Made by a program: the position numbers and the translations under genes. The notes beneath the pieces are model-generated. The model saw only the letters and a program-made list of their open reading frames with translations, had not been told where the DNA came from and ran no database searches. Of a stretch of 64,000 nucleotides of DNA, positions 1-9,475 are shown piece after piece. The DNA is from DAIDKA01 sp036521075 (GTDB taxonomy: Bacteria; Pseudomonadota; Gammaproteobacteria; Steroidobacterales; Steroidobacteraceae). The stretch is from positions 65,725-129,724 of the forward strand of contig DATDIL010000068.1 of assembly GCA_036521075.1 (NCBI GenBank), written 5' to 3'. Each line of letters begins with the position of its first letter. Position 1 is the first letter of the stretch.

Positions 1-240
1 GCCGGGGATGCCGGCGACGCCTATTACTACATGGGCGAGTACAACATCGAAAACGGACAGTTTCAGCTGGCTACGCAGCAGCTGGAACTGGCGCTTGCCT
101 CCCCCGACCTCACCGTCGTACAACGCAAGCGCTTCCAGGCGCGCCTCAAGGAGGTGCGGGACGCCATCCTTGAGGACCGGCGTGCCCACGGTGGCCGCTC
201 GCCGAATACGGGCGACAACGGCGGTGCCGGCGGCGGTTGA
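1..240 (+). CDS. C-terminal end of an M48-family (BepA/YfgC-like) metalloprotease, partial
   Basis: The frame is open from base 1 and stops at 238-240, so only the last 79 residues are present. They read as a tetratricopeptide-type helical pair (AYYYMGEYNIENGQFQLATQ, then a second helix with repeated Leu and Ala) ending in an arginine-rich helix and a GDNGGAGGG tail. Helical repeats after an M48 zinc-peptidase domain are typical of BepA/YfgC, a periplasmic outer-membrane quality-control protease. The catalytic HEXXH domain would lie outside the window, so the family call is an inference. mlaA follows on the same strand, which fits an envelope-maintenance context. Confidence 0.5.
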   Translation, partial: AGDAGDAYYYMGEYNIENGQFQLATQQLELALASPDLTVVQRKRFQARLKEVRDAILEDRRAHGGRSPNTGDNGGAGGG

Positions 241-308
241 AGACTGGAACGAAGTCGCCCGGTGGCGCTTGCTACACTACCGGCAACCTCACTTATCGCC
301 AGTTCTCC

Positions 309-1097
309 ATGCGAAGCAAATTTCGACCGATCGCCCTGTGTGGCGTGCTCTGCCTACTCGCACTGCTGACGGCGTGTGCCACGCTACCCCCCGGCGCGAC
401 CAAGGATCCCCGCGATCCCCTCGAACGAATCAACCGCACGACTTTCAAATTCGACGATGCGCTGGCCCACAAGGTGGCGCTGCCGATCGCACGCGGATAC
501 CAGAGGGCTACGCCGACGTTCCTACGCCGGGGCATCGCCAATGTGTTCGAGAATGCCCATACGCCGGTTATCATTGTCAATGACCTGCTGCAGGCGAAAT
601 TCAGCGCCACGGGCCAGGAAACGCTGCGTCTGCTGATCAACAGCACGGTGGGCATCGGCGGCCTGCTCGATCCGGCCACGCAGCTCGGCCTAACCAAGGA
701 TGATAATGACTTCGGCCGCACGCTGGGTACGTGGGGAATCCACCCCGGCCCCTACCTGGTGCTGCCCTTGTTCGGACCCTCGGATTTTCGTGATGGCGCA
801 GCCAAGCTCGTCGATCAATTCGGCGCGCCGCAATACTATATCAACGACAATTGGATTCTCTACGGGGTGGAGGGCGTCAGTCTGGTGAACACCTTCTCCG
901 AATCACTGCTGCCAACCTACCAGCTGCTGGACCAGCAAAACGCATTTGATCGGTACGCTTTTGCGCGCAATGCGTATCTGCAGCAGCGCAACTTCCTGGT
1001 CCATGGTGAGAACGGCAAGGTCGACCAGGAGGAACTCGATCTGCAGAAATCCCTGCAGGACGATTCGGCACCGGCGCCACCACCGGCTGCCAAGTAG
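309..1097 (+). CDS. mlaA: MlaA (VacJ) outer-membrane lipoprotein
   Basis: The 262-residue product starts at the ATG at 309. This start is chosen because it gives a short basic n-region (MRSKFRP), a hydrophobic stretch and the lipobox LLTAC, with Cys at about residue 23. An earlier in-frame start would bury the signal. After the lipobox comes the MlaA core: DPLERINRTTFKFDDAL, a GIANVFEN segment, NDLLQ, and the TLGTWGIHPGPYLVLPLFGP block typical of VacJ. MlaA sits in the outer membrane with porins and removes mislocalised phospholipid from the outer leaflet, passing it to MlaC. The gene faces the mlaFEDCB operon and ends one base before the mlaB stop codon. Confidence 0.93.
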   Translation: MRSKFRPIALCGVLCLLALLTACATLPPGATKDPRDPLERINRTTFKFDDALAHKVALPIARGYQRATPTFLRRGIANVFENAHTPVIIVNDLLQAKFSATGQETLRLLINSTVGIGGLLDPATQLGLTKDDNDFGRTLGTWGIHPGPYLVLPLFGPSDFRDGAAKLVDQFGAPQYYINDNWILYGVEGVSLVNTFSESLLPTYQLLDQQNAFDRYAFARNAYLQQRNFLVHGENGKVDQEELDLQKSLQDDSAPAPPPAAK

Positions 1098-1415
1098 TCA
1101 GGCGACGGCGTCCGCCAGTACTTCCGAAACCTCACTGAGGTGGGCGATGGCGCTGATCTGCTCAGGAAGATTGGTGAACTTCAGGTGACGCCCCTGATGC
1201 CGGGCCCAGCGACGCCATTCGATCAGCACGGCGAGCCCGGCGCTGTCGGCATTCGGAACCGCCGCACAATCCACGACGAGCGTGGGGCTGGCGTCGCTCA
1301 CGAAACACGCGACGCCGGCCTCGCAGACGCGTCGGGCGGTCTCAAAGGTCAGCGCCGAACCGACCGTGATATGCCCCGGCGATGCGACGCTCACCTGTGG
1401 ATCAAACGGGCTCAA
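1098..1415 (-). CDS. mlaB: MlaB-like STAS-domain protein
   Basis: The 105-residue product has a single STAS fold: an early beta strand (HITVGSALTFETA), then LVVDCAAVPNADSAGLAVLI, where the D-S-A-G loop is the usual STAS signature. The C-terminal helix is amphipathic. In Mla systems MlaB binds the cytoplasmic face of the MlaF ATPase and stabilises the complex. It is the last gene of mlaFEDCB, five bases after the mlaC stop. The start appears to be TTG at 1415; a GTG seven codons further in is the alternative. The stop lies back to back with that of mlaA. Confidence 0.82.
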   Translation of the reverse strand: MSPFDPQVSVASPGHITVGSALTFETARRVCEAGVACFVSDASPTLVVDCAAVPNADSAGLAVLIEWRRWARHQGRHLKFTNLPEQISAIAHLSEVSEVLADAVA

Positions 1416-1420
1416 TGCCG

Positions 1421-2110
1421 TTACTGCGCCGCCGGCAGGCCCGCGGGACGCGCGCCGGATTCCAGCCGGGTGATCACCGCTTCGAGCCCCTTCTGCTCGA
1501 TCTGTGCCGCGAAATCATCGCGAAAGCTCTTCACGTAACTGATGCCCTCGATCTTCACGTCCCAGGCCTTCCAGCCCTCGGCAGTCTTGTGCAGTACGTA
1601 AATCACCGGGACCGTGGTGCCATTGTCGCGATTGATGGTGGTGCTGACGGTGGCCTGGTCTGCCCCCGGATCGACGTGGCTTGGCTGGACCTTCAGCTTG
1701 TTGGCCGTGAAGTTGACCAGCGCATTGCCATAGTTCTGCAGCATCGAATCCTGGAAGGCATTGATGAAACGCGAGCGCTGATCCTCGGTGGCGGTGCGCC
1801 AATACTTGCCCAGAACCAGTTGCGCGGCGTAGCGCGTGTCGAAGTACGGCAGCAGGTACTTGTCAGCGAGCGCTCGCACATTTTTGGGATTGTTGACATA
1901 CGCTGCGCGATTGGCATCCAGTTCCTTGAGGATGCTGGAGGCGACATCCTGAATCAGCTGCGTGGGATTCTGATTATTGATGGCCGTGCTCGCGGGGGCG
2001 GCAGGCGCCGCGGACGCCGCCGCGTGGACCCTCGCCCCCGCGCCCAAGCCTGACAGCACGAAAAGCCCAAGCGCACCCAGTACGGTCTGCAGACGCTGAT
2101 TCGCTTTCAC
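1421..2110 (-). CDS. mlaC: MlaC periplasmic phospholipid-binding protein
   Basis: The 229-residue protein has a signal peptide (MKANQRLQTVLGALGLFVLS, processed near ARVHA-A) followed by the Ttg2/MlaC domain. Recognisable blocks are PTQLIQDVASSILKEL, ALADKYLLPYFDT, VLGKYWRTATEDQRSRFINAF and the C-terminal EGWKAWDVKIEGISYVKSFR. MlaC shuttles phospholipid across the periplasm between MlaA and the inner-membrane MlaFEDB complex. The start overlaps the mlaD stop by four bases (ATGA), indicating translational coupling. The Ala-rich stretch after the signal peptide is longer than in Escherichia coli MlaC. Confidence 0.93.
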   Translation of the reverse strand: MKANQRLQTVLGALGLFVLSGLGAGARVHAAASAAPAAPASTAINNQNPTQLIQDVASSILKELDANRAAYVNNPKNVRALADKYLLPYFDTRYAAQLVLGKYWRTATEDQRSRFINAFQDSMLQNYGNALVNFTANKLKVQPSHVDPGADQATVSTTINRDNGTTVPVIYVLHKTAEGWKAWDVKIEGISYVKSFRDDFAAQIEQKGLEAVITRLESGARPAGLPAAQ

Positions 2111-2649
2111 TTTGAGATCCCCTTTTTCGGCGCCGAAGAACCGGTGTCGCCACCGGGCGCGCTTGAATCCCCGGCATCCGGCCCCTTGCTGGCCTGGCCT
2201 GAGAAGAATTTGTTGATGAGGTTCTCCAATACCAGCGCTGACTGCGTCAACGCGATTTGACTCCCCTCCTTCAGGTAAGTTTCCGAACCTCCCGCGCCCA
2301 AGGCCACGTACTTGCCACCGAGCAGACCCTGGGTCTCGATGCTGGCATCACTGTCGTCCGGAATCCTATTGTACTGCGGATCGATACGCATCTTGACCAC
2401 GGCCTTATATGTCGTCCAGTCGATGCGCACGCTCTCGACCTCGCCGAGGTTGACGCCGGCCATCGTTACGGGCGCACCCACCTTCAGATCGCCCACATTC
2501 TCGAATGCGGCGGTGATGTGGTATCCGGCCTTTGTCTGGGCAAGCTTCAGCCCGCTGGATGGTAGCTGGGTTGTCAGGAACAGCAACGAAACAAAGCCCA
2601 GTACCACGAACAGTCCCGTGCCAATTTCAATTCCACGATTCGGGCGCAT
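2107..2649 (-). CDS. mlaD: MlaD MCE-domain protein
   Basis: The 180-residue protein has one N-terminal membrane helix (residues about 9-27, GTGLFVVLGFVSLLFLT) and one MCE domain with the hallmark LKVGAPVTMAGVNLGEVESV. A polar Gly/Ser-rich C-terminal tail ends in SAPKKGISK. MlaD forms the hexameric periplasmic ring on MlaFE that receives or releases phospholipid. The GLLGGKYVAL segment and the following loop match MlaD better than longer multi-MCE proteins such as PqiB. It lies 35 bases downstream of mlaE and overlaps mlaC by four bases. Confidence 0.94.
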   Translation of the reverse strand: MRPNRGIEIGTGLFVVLGFVSLLFLTTQLPSSGLKLAQTKAGYHITAAFENVGDLKVGAPVTMAGVNLGEVESVRIDWTTYKAVVKMRIDPQYNRIPDDSDASIETQGLLGGKYVALGAGGSETYLKEGSQIALTQSALVLENLINKFFSGQASKGPDAGDSSAPGGDTGSSAPKKGISK

Positions 2650-2684
2650 GTAAATCCTCGATCAGTGCATGGCCGCCGCGACGC

Positions 2685-3452
2685 TCAGATGAACGCCGCA
2701 GTCAGCATGTAATCCAGTAATAGGATCAATACGGAGGAGGCAACGACGGTGCGTGTCGTCGCCAGGCCCACCCCTTCCGCGGTGGGCTCCGAGTGATAGC
2801 CCTCGTAGACGGCAATCAGACTGCAGATGAAACCAAACACCAAGCTCTTGACGATGCCTTCCTTGACATCGTGCAGGCTCACGGCGCTTTGCATCTGGGA
2901 CCAGAAGGACCCGTTGTCGACGCCCAGCATCTGCACGCCCACCAGGTGCGCGCCGAACAGGCCGACCACATCGTAGACTGCGGTCAGCAACGGCATCGAA
3001 ATCAACCCGCCAAGAAAGCGCGGGGCGACCACGTAGCGCAAGGGGTCCACGGCCATCATCTGCATCGCCGTGAGCTGATCCGTGGCGCGCATCAGGCCGA
3101 TTTCGGAAGTCAGCGCAGTGCCGGCACGGCCCGCAAACAGCAGCGCCGTGAGCACCGGCCCGAGTTCCTTCAGCAGCGCGAGCGCGGCGGCAAAGCCAAG
3201 CGCGTCCTCGGACCCGAAGCGCTGCAGCAGATTGAAGCCCAGCAGAGCGAGCACCATTCCGGTAAACAGGCCCGAGAGCATGATGATCACCAGCGAGCGA
3301 CCGCCGGCATTGTAGATCTGATTGATGACCAGGTTCGGCCGTACCAGCACCCGCCCGCACTGCACCACCATTTCAACAAAGAAAATCGCGATGCGGCCGA
3401 CATGCGCCAGGGTCCGCAGGATCCGGCCATCCCCTACCACGGCCACGGTCAT
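2685..3452 (-). CDS. mlaE: MlaE permease of the phospholipid ABC transporter
   Basis: The 255-residue integral membrane protein has the MlaE fold: an N-terminal amphipathic segment, then hydrophobic helices with the conserved VLTALLFAGRAGTALTSEIG block and LMRATDQLTAMQMMAVDPL, which is the MlaE signature. The C-terminal hydrophobic helix ends LLLDYMLTAAFI. MlaE dimerises beneath the MlaD ring and forms the lipid pathway driven by MlaF. The start overlaps the end of mlaF by four bases, so the operon is read F-E-D-C-B. Confidence 0.95.
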   Translation of the reverse strand: MTVAVVGDGRILRTLAHVGRIAIFFVEMVVQCGRVLVRPNLVINQIYNAGGRSLVIIMLSGLFTGMVLALLGFNLLQRFGSEDALGFAAALALLKELGPVLTALLFAGRAGTALTSEIGLMRATDQLTAMQMMAVDPLRYVVAPRFLGGLISMPLLTAVYDVVGLFGAHLVGVQMLGVDNGSFWSQMQSAVSLHDVKEGIVKSLVFGFICSLIAVYEGYHSEPTAEGVGLATTRTVVASSVLILLLDYMLTAAFI

Positions 3453-4279
3453 GCCCCGCCTCCTGATCGAACCGCGGTGGCATCCGCCAGGAACTGCGCG
3501 GTCAGCTCCGGCGCCGGATAGTGAAAGGGCGAGGGGCCGTCCGGATCGCCACTCATGAACTGGCGCACGATCGGTGAGTGGCTGGCGGCGAGCTCTTTGG
3601 GCGTCCCCCCCGCCACGATCGTGCCGGCTGCCATGAGATAGCTGCGATGCGCGATGCTCGACAGTTCATTCACATCGTGGGAGACGATGATGCTGGTGAT
3701 GCCCAGCGCCTGGTTCAATTGCTGGATCAACCGCAGGATGACCCCCAGCGCAATCGGATCGAGGCCAACGAAAGGCTCATCGTAGATCAGCAGTTCCGGG
3801 TCCATGACCACCGCCCGGGCGAGTGCCACGCGGCGGGCCATGCCCCCCGACAGCTCCTCGGGCATCAGCTCTGCCGCGCCACGCAGGCCCACGGCATTGA
3901 GCTTCGTGAGTACCAAGTTGCGGATCAGCGACTCCGACAGGTCGGTGTGTTCACGCAGCGGGAAAGCTACGTTTTCGAAAACATCCATGTCGCTGAGCAG
4001 CGCACTGTCCTGGAACAGCATGCCCGTGCGCTTGCGCATGGCGAAGACCTGCGCCGAATTCAGCTCGGCGAGATTCTCACCGAACACGATGACTTCGCCG
4101 CGATCGGCATAGATCTGCGCCGTGATAAGCCGCAGCAGCGTGGTTTTACCCGTGCCGCTGGGACCCATTACGGCCGTGATCTGCCCTTTCATGGCCTGCA
4201 GGGACAGGCCAGAGAAAATCGACCGGCCGCGCACTGTGTAGTGCGCGTCGCGGACGTCCACGATGATTTCGTCTGTCAC
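3449..4279 (-). CDS. mlaF: MlaF ATPase of the phospholipid ABC transporter
   Basis: The 276-residue ABC ATPase has Walker A GPSGTGKTTL at about residues 39-48, Q-loop FQDSALL, signature LSGGMARRVALARA, Walker B LLIYDEPFVGLDP and the H-loop IIVSHD. This order and the YDEPFVGLDPI block are characteristic of MlaF/Ttg2A. It powers phospholipid movement by MlaE at the inner membrane. It is the first gene of the mla operon, with its start 15 bases below the stop of the aldolase gene on the same strand, so co-transcription with fba is possible. The C-terminal tail after the nucleotide-binding fold is about 20 residues longer than in E. coli. Confidence 0.95.
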   Translation of the reverse strand: MTDEIIVDVRDAHYTVRGRSIFSGLSLQAMKGQITAVMGPSGTGKTTLLRLITAQIYADRGEVIVFGENLAELNSAQVFAMRKRTGMLFQDSALLSDMDVFENVAFPLREHTDLSESLIRNLVLTKLNAVGLRGAAELMPEELSGGMARRVALARAVVMDPELLIYDEPFVGLDPIALGVILRLIQQLNQALGITSIIVSHDVNELSSIAHRSYLMAAGTIVAGGTPKELAASHSPIVRQFMSGDPDGPSPFHYPAPELTAQFLADATAVRSGGGA

Positions 4280-4294
4280 GTGTTTGAAAGCGCC

Positions 4295-5317
4295 TCAGGC
4301 GGCCTTGTTTTCCATGTCCGCAGTGTAGCGTCCGGTACTGGCGAGGCCATTCAGACGCGCCCGCTTCAGGTATTCCTTTTGTCCGACAGCATATCCGGCC
4401 GGCGTGCCGGCCCAGCCCTTCAGCGCCGCATCCTGCAATGCGCGGCCATAGCTGAAAGTGAGGCTCCAGGGCAGCTCACTGATCTGATTCATCAGCGACA
4501 GGTGCAGCGTCGCCTCCTGCGAGGCCTGGCCACCGGACAGGAACGCGATTCCCGGCACTGCGGCCGGAACGTGGCGCCTCAGGCAGCGCACAGTTGCCTG
4601 CGCAACCTGCTGCGGCGAGGCCCGATTCGCCGCCTTCTTGCCGGAAATCACCATATTGGGCTTGAGTATCATGCCTTCCAGGTATACGCGTTGTTTGTGC
4701 AGCTGATCAAATACCACCTGCAGTGTCTCATTGGTGACCGCCTCGCATCGCTCAATCGAATGATCCCCGTCCATGAGCACTTCGGGTTCGACAACCGGGA
4801 CGATCTGCTGTTCCTGGCACAGCGCCGCGTATCGGGCCAGTGCCTGGGCATTGGCCTCGATGGCATAGGCGCTGGGAATCTCCTTGCCAATGTCGATCAC
4901 GGCCCGCCACTTGGCGAAGCGTGCGCCGAGCTTGTAATACTCCTGCAGGCGCTCGCGCAGACCATCAAGGCCCTCGGTAATGGTCTCGCCGGGGAATCCC
5001 GCCAAGGGCTTGGCACCCGTGTCGACCTTGATTCCGGGGAATACGCCCAGGCGGGTCAGATACTCCGCAAAGTTCACCCCATCCGAGGTTTTCTGCCGGA
5101 TGGTCTCGTCGTACAGAATGACTCCGCTCACCCACTCCTGCGCCCCGGGGGCGGTCAGCAGCATGTCGCGATAGGTGCGACGATGTTCCTCCGTCGAGTC
5201 GAGCTTGATGCTCTCGAAGCGCTTCTTGATCGTACTGGAGCTTTCATCGGCAGCGAGCAGACCCTTGCCATTCACCACGATGCCACGGGCCACTTTTTCC
5301 AGATCGCTGAGATTCAT
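4295..5317 (-). CDS. class I fructose-bisphosphate aldolase
   Basis: The 340-residue enzyme of the Schiff-base (class I) aldolase family shows LLAADESSSTIKKRFESI near the N terminus, VPVVEPEVLMDGDH, and the catalytic-lysine segment LEGMILKPNMVISG. The C-terminal part has GIAFLSGGQASQEATLHL and WSLTFSYGRALQ. It cleaves fructose 1,6-bisphosphate to the two triose phosphates in the cytoplasm. The ATG at 5317 is preferred because it has a strong GGGGGT ribosome site nine bases upstream and matches the family N terminus (MNLSDLEKVA). Upstream in-frame codons give unrelated sequence. Class I aldolase is less common than class II in gammaproteobacteria. Confidence 0.95.
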   Translation of the reverse strand: MNLSDLEKVARGIVVNGKGLLAADESSSTIKKRFESIKLDSTEEHRRTYRDMLLTAPGAQEWVSGVILYDETIRQKTSDGVNFAEYLTRLGVFPGIKVDTGAKPLAGFPGETITEGLDGLRERLQEYYKLGARFAKWRAVIDIGKEIPSAYAIEANAQALARYAALCQEQQIVPVVEPEVLMDGDHSIERCEAVTNETLQVVFDQLHKQRVYLEGMILKPNMVISGKKAANRASPQQVAQATVRCLRRHVPAAVPGIAFLSGGQASQEATLHLSLMNQISELPWSLTFSYGRALQDAALKGWAGTPAGYAVGQKEYLKRARLNGLASTGRYTADMENKAA

Positions 5318-5452
5318 CGTCGCGTACCCCCTGAGGTACTTTTCAAGCAGCCAGATGCAGGTTTGCAGAATACCAAATCGGCATGAAGCCACGCCGCAGC
5401 GCTGCCGCCGCCCTGCGCCCCGGGGGACTTTGGACCTCCCGCACTGCAGCGA

Positions 5453-5494
5453 TTGGATTTGGGAGCGAAAGAGTACTAAAATAGTCCTAGTTAT
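5453..5494 (+). promoter_or_regulatory. SUF operon promoter with an IscR type-1-like operator
   Basis: A sigma70-like promoter, TTGGAT (5453-5458) and TAAAAT (5477-5482) with an 18-base spacer, lies upstream of the Rrf2 regulator gene at 5526. The -10 overlaps ACTAAAATAGTC at 5475-5486, an imperfect palindrome (ACTA-AAA-TAGT) matching the core of the Escherichia coli IscR type-1 site (ACT, four A/T-type bases, YAGTC). This placement suggests that the [2Fe-2S] form of the regulator represses its own operon. The match is by eye. Confidence 0.6.
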
Positions 5495-5525
5495 CCCAGG
5501 CCGGCCCTTACGGTATCCCGAATCC

Positions 5526-5982
5526 ATGCTACGCATCAGCAAGTTGACCGACTATGCCACGGTGGTGCTGGCCGCCCTGGCCGAACAGCCGCAGCAGCTG
5601 CGGACCGCTGCGGCTTTGGCTGGGCGCACCCGCATCGCCGCCCCTACGGTGAGCAAGCTGCTCAAGCAGTTACATCGGGCGGGGCTTTTGACTTCAACGC
5701 GCGGCCTGCACGGGGGATACCAGCTGGCCCGCGCCCCGTCCCAGATCACCGTCGCGGCCATACTCGACGCGTTGGAGGGCCCCATCGCCCTCACTGATTG
5801 CTCCGGCGGCCATGGACAGTGCGGTATCGAGCATCACTGCCGCGTTGCCCCGGTGTGGCAGCGATTGAATGCGGCCATTCGCCGCGCCTTGAGTGACGTG
5901 ACCTTGGCCGAACTGGCTGGCCTCGACGCGGTGCAGCCGCGCTTACCCGACCTCGAACATGAAATCAAATTCGCAGCCCGCC

Positions 5983-5990
<8 letters not shown>
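5526..5990 (+). CDS. SUF-system Rrf2-family Fe-S regulator (IscR-like)
   Basis: The 154-residue protein has an N-terminal winged helix (MLRISKLTDYATVVLAALAE, then APTVSKLLKQLHRAGLLTS and the wing RGLHGGYQLAR). A three-cysteine cluster follows at Cys92, Cys99 and Cys105 (CSGGHGQCGIEHHC). The spacing is that of SUF-linked Rrf2 proteins (SufR/IscR type) that sense a [2Fe-2S] cluster. It is first in the SUF operon, preceded by an IscR-like operator, so autoregulation is likely. Its last eight bases overlap the ATG at 5983 of sufB. Confidence 0.9.
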
Positions 5991-7431
<1,441 letters not shown>

Positions 7432-7463
7432 AGCCCTGAGATCATTTTTCGGATAATTTCATC

Positions 7464-8213
7464 ATGTTAAACGTTGAAAACCTGCACGTCTCGGTGGGCG
7501 CCACCGCGGTGCTCAAGGGCCTGACTCTCGCGGTTCCCACCGGTGAAGTGCACGCCATCATGGGCCCGAACGGCTCGGGCAAGAGCACGCTGGCGTATGT
7601 GCTCGCCGGCCGCCCGGGCTATACCGTGACGGCAGGCTCGGTGACCTACGATGGGCGCGATCTGCTGGCGCTCGCGCCTGAAGAACGCGCGCGCAGTGGC
7701 CTATTCCTGGGCTTCCAGTACCCGGTCGAAATCCCGGGCGTGAACAATGTCTACCTGCTCAAGGCGGCCCTCAACGCGCAGCGCAAACAGCGCGGCCTGC
7801 AGGAGGTGGATGCCTTTGAGTTCCTAGGCGTCGTACGCGAGAAGATGAAACTCATGCAGATGCCGGAAACCTTCCTGTCGCGCGGCGTCAATGAAGGCTT
7901 CTCCGGCGGCGAGAAAAAGCGCAACGAGATCCTGCAGATGCTGGTGCTGGAGCCACGTCTGGCCATATTGGATGAGACCGACTCGGGCCTGGACATCGAC
8001 GCACTCAAAGTGGTCGCAGCGGGTGTCAACAGCCTGCGCGGCGCGGACCGCTCCTTCGTGCTGGTCACGCATTATCAGCGTCTGCTGGATCACATCGTGC
8101 CCGATAAGGTGCATGTGCTGGCGGGGGGGCGCATTCTGCGCAGCGGCGATCACACACTGGCGCATGAGCTGGAACGACGCGGCTACGACTGGGTGATCAG
8201 CGAGGCGGCATGA
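7464..8213 (+). CDS. sufC: SufC ATPase
   Basis: The 249-residue ABC-type ATPase has Walker A GPNGSGKSTLAY at about residues 34-45, signature FSGGEKKRNEILQML and Walker B LAILDETDSGLDID, with the D-loop typical of SufC. It dimerises with SufB and SufD and drives the conformational change that exposes the cluster-assembly site. It is cytosolic despite its transporter-like fold. The start is 32 bases after sufB, and the end overlaps sufD by four bases. Confidence 0.97.
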   Translation: MLNVENLHVSVGATAVLKGLTLAVPTGEVHAIMGPNGSGKSTLAYVLAGRPGYTVTAGSVTYDGRDLLALAPEERARSGLFLGFQYPVEIPGVNNVYLLKAALNAQRKQRGLQEVDAFEFLGVVREKMKLMQMPETFLSRGVNEGFSGGEKKRNEILQMLVLEPRLAILDETDSGLDIDALKVVAAGVNSLRGADRSFVLVTHYQRLLDHIVPDKVHVLAGGRILRSGDHTLAHELERRGYDWVISEAA

Positions 8214-9475
8214 CCAGCCCCCTTCTCACCCGTATCGCGGCCGAGCACGCTGCAGCGCTCGCCTTGCAGCCGACCGCTCCTGCGTCCCTCGCGCATCGCC
8301 ACAAGGCCCTGCAGGGGCTGCTGGAACGCGGCCTGCCCTCGGCGCGCGATGAAAACTGGCGCTATGCCAACCTGCGCATTCTCGACAAGGCGAACTTCAC
8401 CCCCGGCGCCACTGTGGTCGGCACCGAGGGCACCGATCTGCCCGCGCCCATTGAGGGCTTCACGCGCTTCGTCTTCATCGATGGCCAGTTCGCCCCCCAG
8501 CTCTCGGCGCCTGCCGGCGCCGTCGGTGCCGCAACCTTCACGCGCCTGCAGGGCGAACTGCCCGGCAACGGGCAGGCCTTCGCGTTGCTGAACGAAGCCT
8601 TCGCAACCGACGGTGCCGATATTCAAGTCACCGCCGAGGCAGCCACGGTCGATATCGAAGTCGTGTTCTACAGCGCCGCCCCCACGGCCGCCTATCCGCG
8701 CCTGAATGTGCGCCTGGGCTCCCAGGCGCGACTGCGGCTGATCGAACGCCACGTCGGCAAGGTGACGACACCCCAGTTCGTCAACTCGGTCGTGCGTATC
8801 GAACTGGCCGCGGGCGCCTCCTTCAATCACTACCGGCTGCAGGAGACCGGTGCCGCGACCGCTTGGACGGATACGCTGCGTGCGACGGTCGCGCGTGATG
8901 CCAGCTACCACCTGCACCTGTTGCAGGTCGGGTCCCGGGCCGCGCGTTCGACCGTCGACGTCGAACTGACCGGATCGGCCGCCAACACCAGGATCGATAC
9001 CGTCTCACTCGCAGATGGTCCGCAAGTTCATGACACCATGATTGTCGTCGACCACAAAGCCACGCATACCCGCACCGAGGAGAACTTCCGCGGCATTGCC
9101 GGTGGCCGGGCCCGTATCGGCTTCAATGGTTTGATCATCGTGCGTGACTGCGCACACCACGCCGATTCGGCGCAGTCACTGAAGGGCCTGATCGCCGGCA
9201 GTGAAGCCGAAATCGATCTGCGGCCGCAGCTTGAGATCCACACCGATGAGGTGCGCTGCAGCCACGGTGCCACCACGGGCAAGCTCGATGACACCATGTT
9301 GTTCTATCTGCTGACCCGCGGCATCACACCCGAGGTCGCCCAACGCCTGCTGAAATGGGCGTTCATCACCGATGTGGTGGCGAAGATTGACGTCCCGGCG
9401 CTGCGCACCCATGTGCAGCGCAGCCTCGCCAGCCATATGCAGGATGCCCAGAGCCTGGAGGAGCTGCTGTCATGA
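8210..9475 (+). CDS. sufD: Fe-S assembly protein SufD
   Basis: The 421-residue SufB/D-family protein has the SufD N terminus (GLPSARDENWRYANLRIL) and a beta-helical core. The C-terminal block runs IRVCDCAHH-like (here LIIVRDCAHHADSAQS), SEAEIDLRPQLEIHTDEVRC, then SHGATTGKLDDTMLFYL with GITPEVAQRLLKWAF. The histidine in DEVRCSHGA is the conserved SufD residue at the SufB interface. It lies between sufC and sufS with four-base overlaps on both sides. Confidence 0.95.
   Translation: MTSPLLTRIAAEHAAALALQPTAPASLAHRHKALQGLLERGLPSARDENWRYANLRILDKANFTPGATVVGTEGTDLPAPIEGFTRFVFIDGQFAPQLSAPAGAVGAATFTRLQGELPGNGQAFALLNEAFATDGADIQVTAEAATVDIEVVFYSAAPTAAYPRLNVRLGSQARLRLIERHVGKVTTPQFVNSVVRIELAAGASFNHYRLQETGAATAWTDTLRATVARDASYHLHLLQVGSRAARSTVDVELTGSAANTRIDTVSLADGPQVHDTMIVVDHKATHTRTEENFRGIAGGRARIGFNGLIIVRDCAHHADSAQSLKGLIAGSEAEIDLRPQLEIHTDEVRCSHGATTGKLDDTMLFYLLTRGITPEVAQRLLKWAFITDVVAKIDVPALRTHVQRSLASHMQDAQSLEELLS

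Noticed and set aside
3578..5386. Very long open frame antisense to mlaF and the aldolase gene
   Set aside because: It is the mirror of two well-supported GC-rich genes, has no domain or ribosome site, and is rich in Arg, His and Gln as expected of shadow frames.
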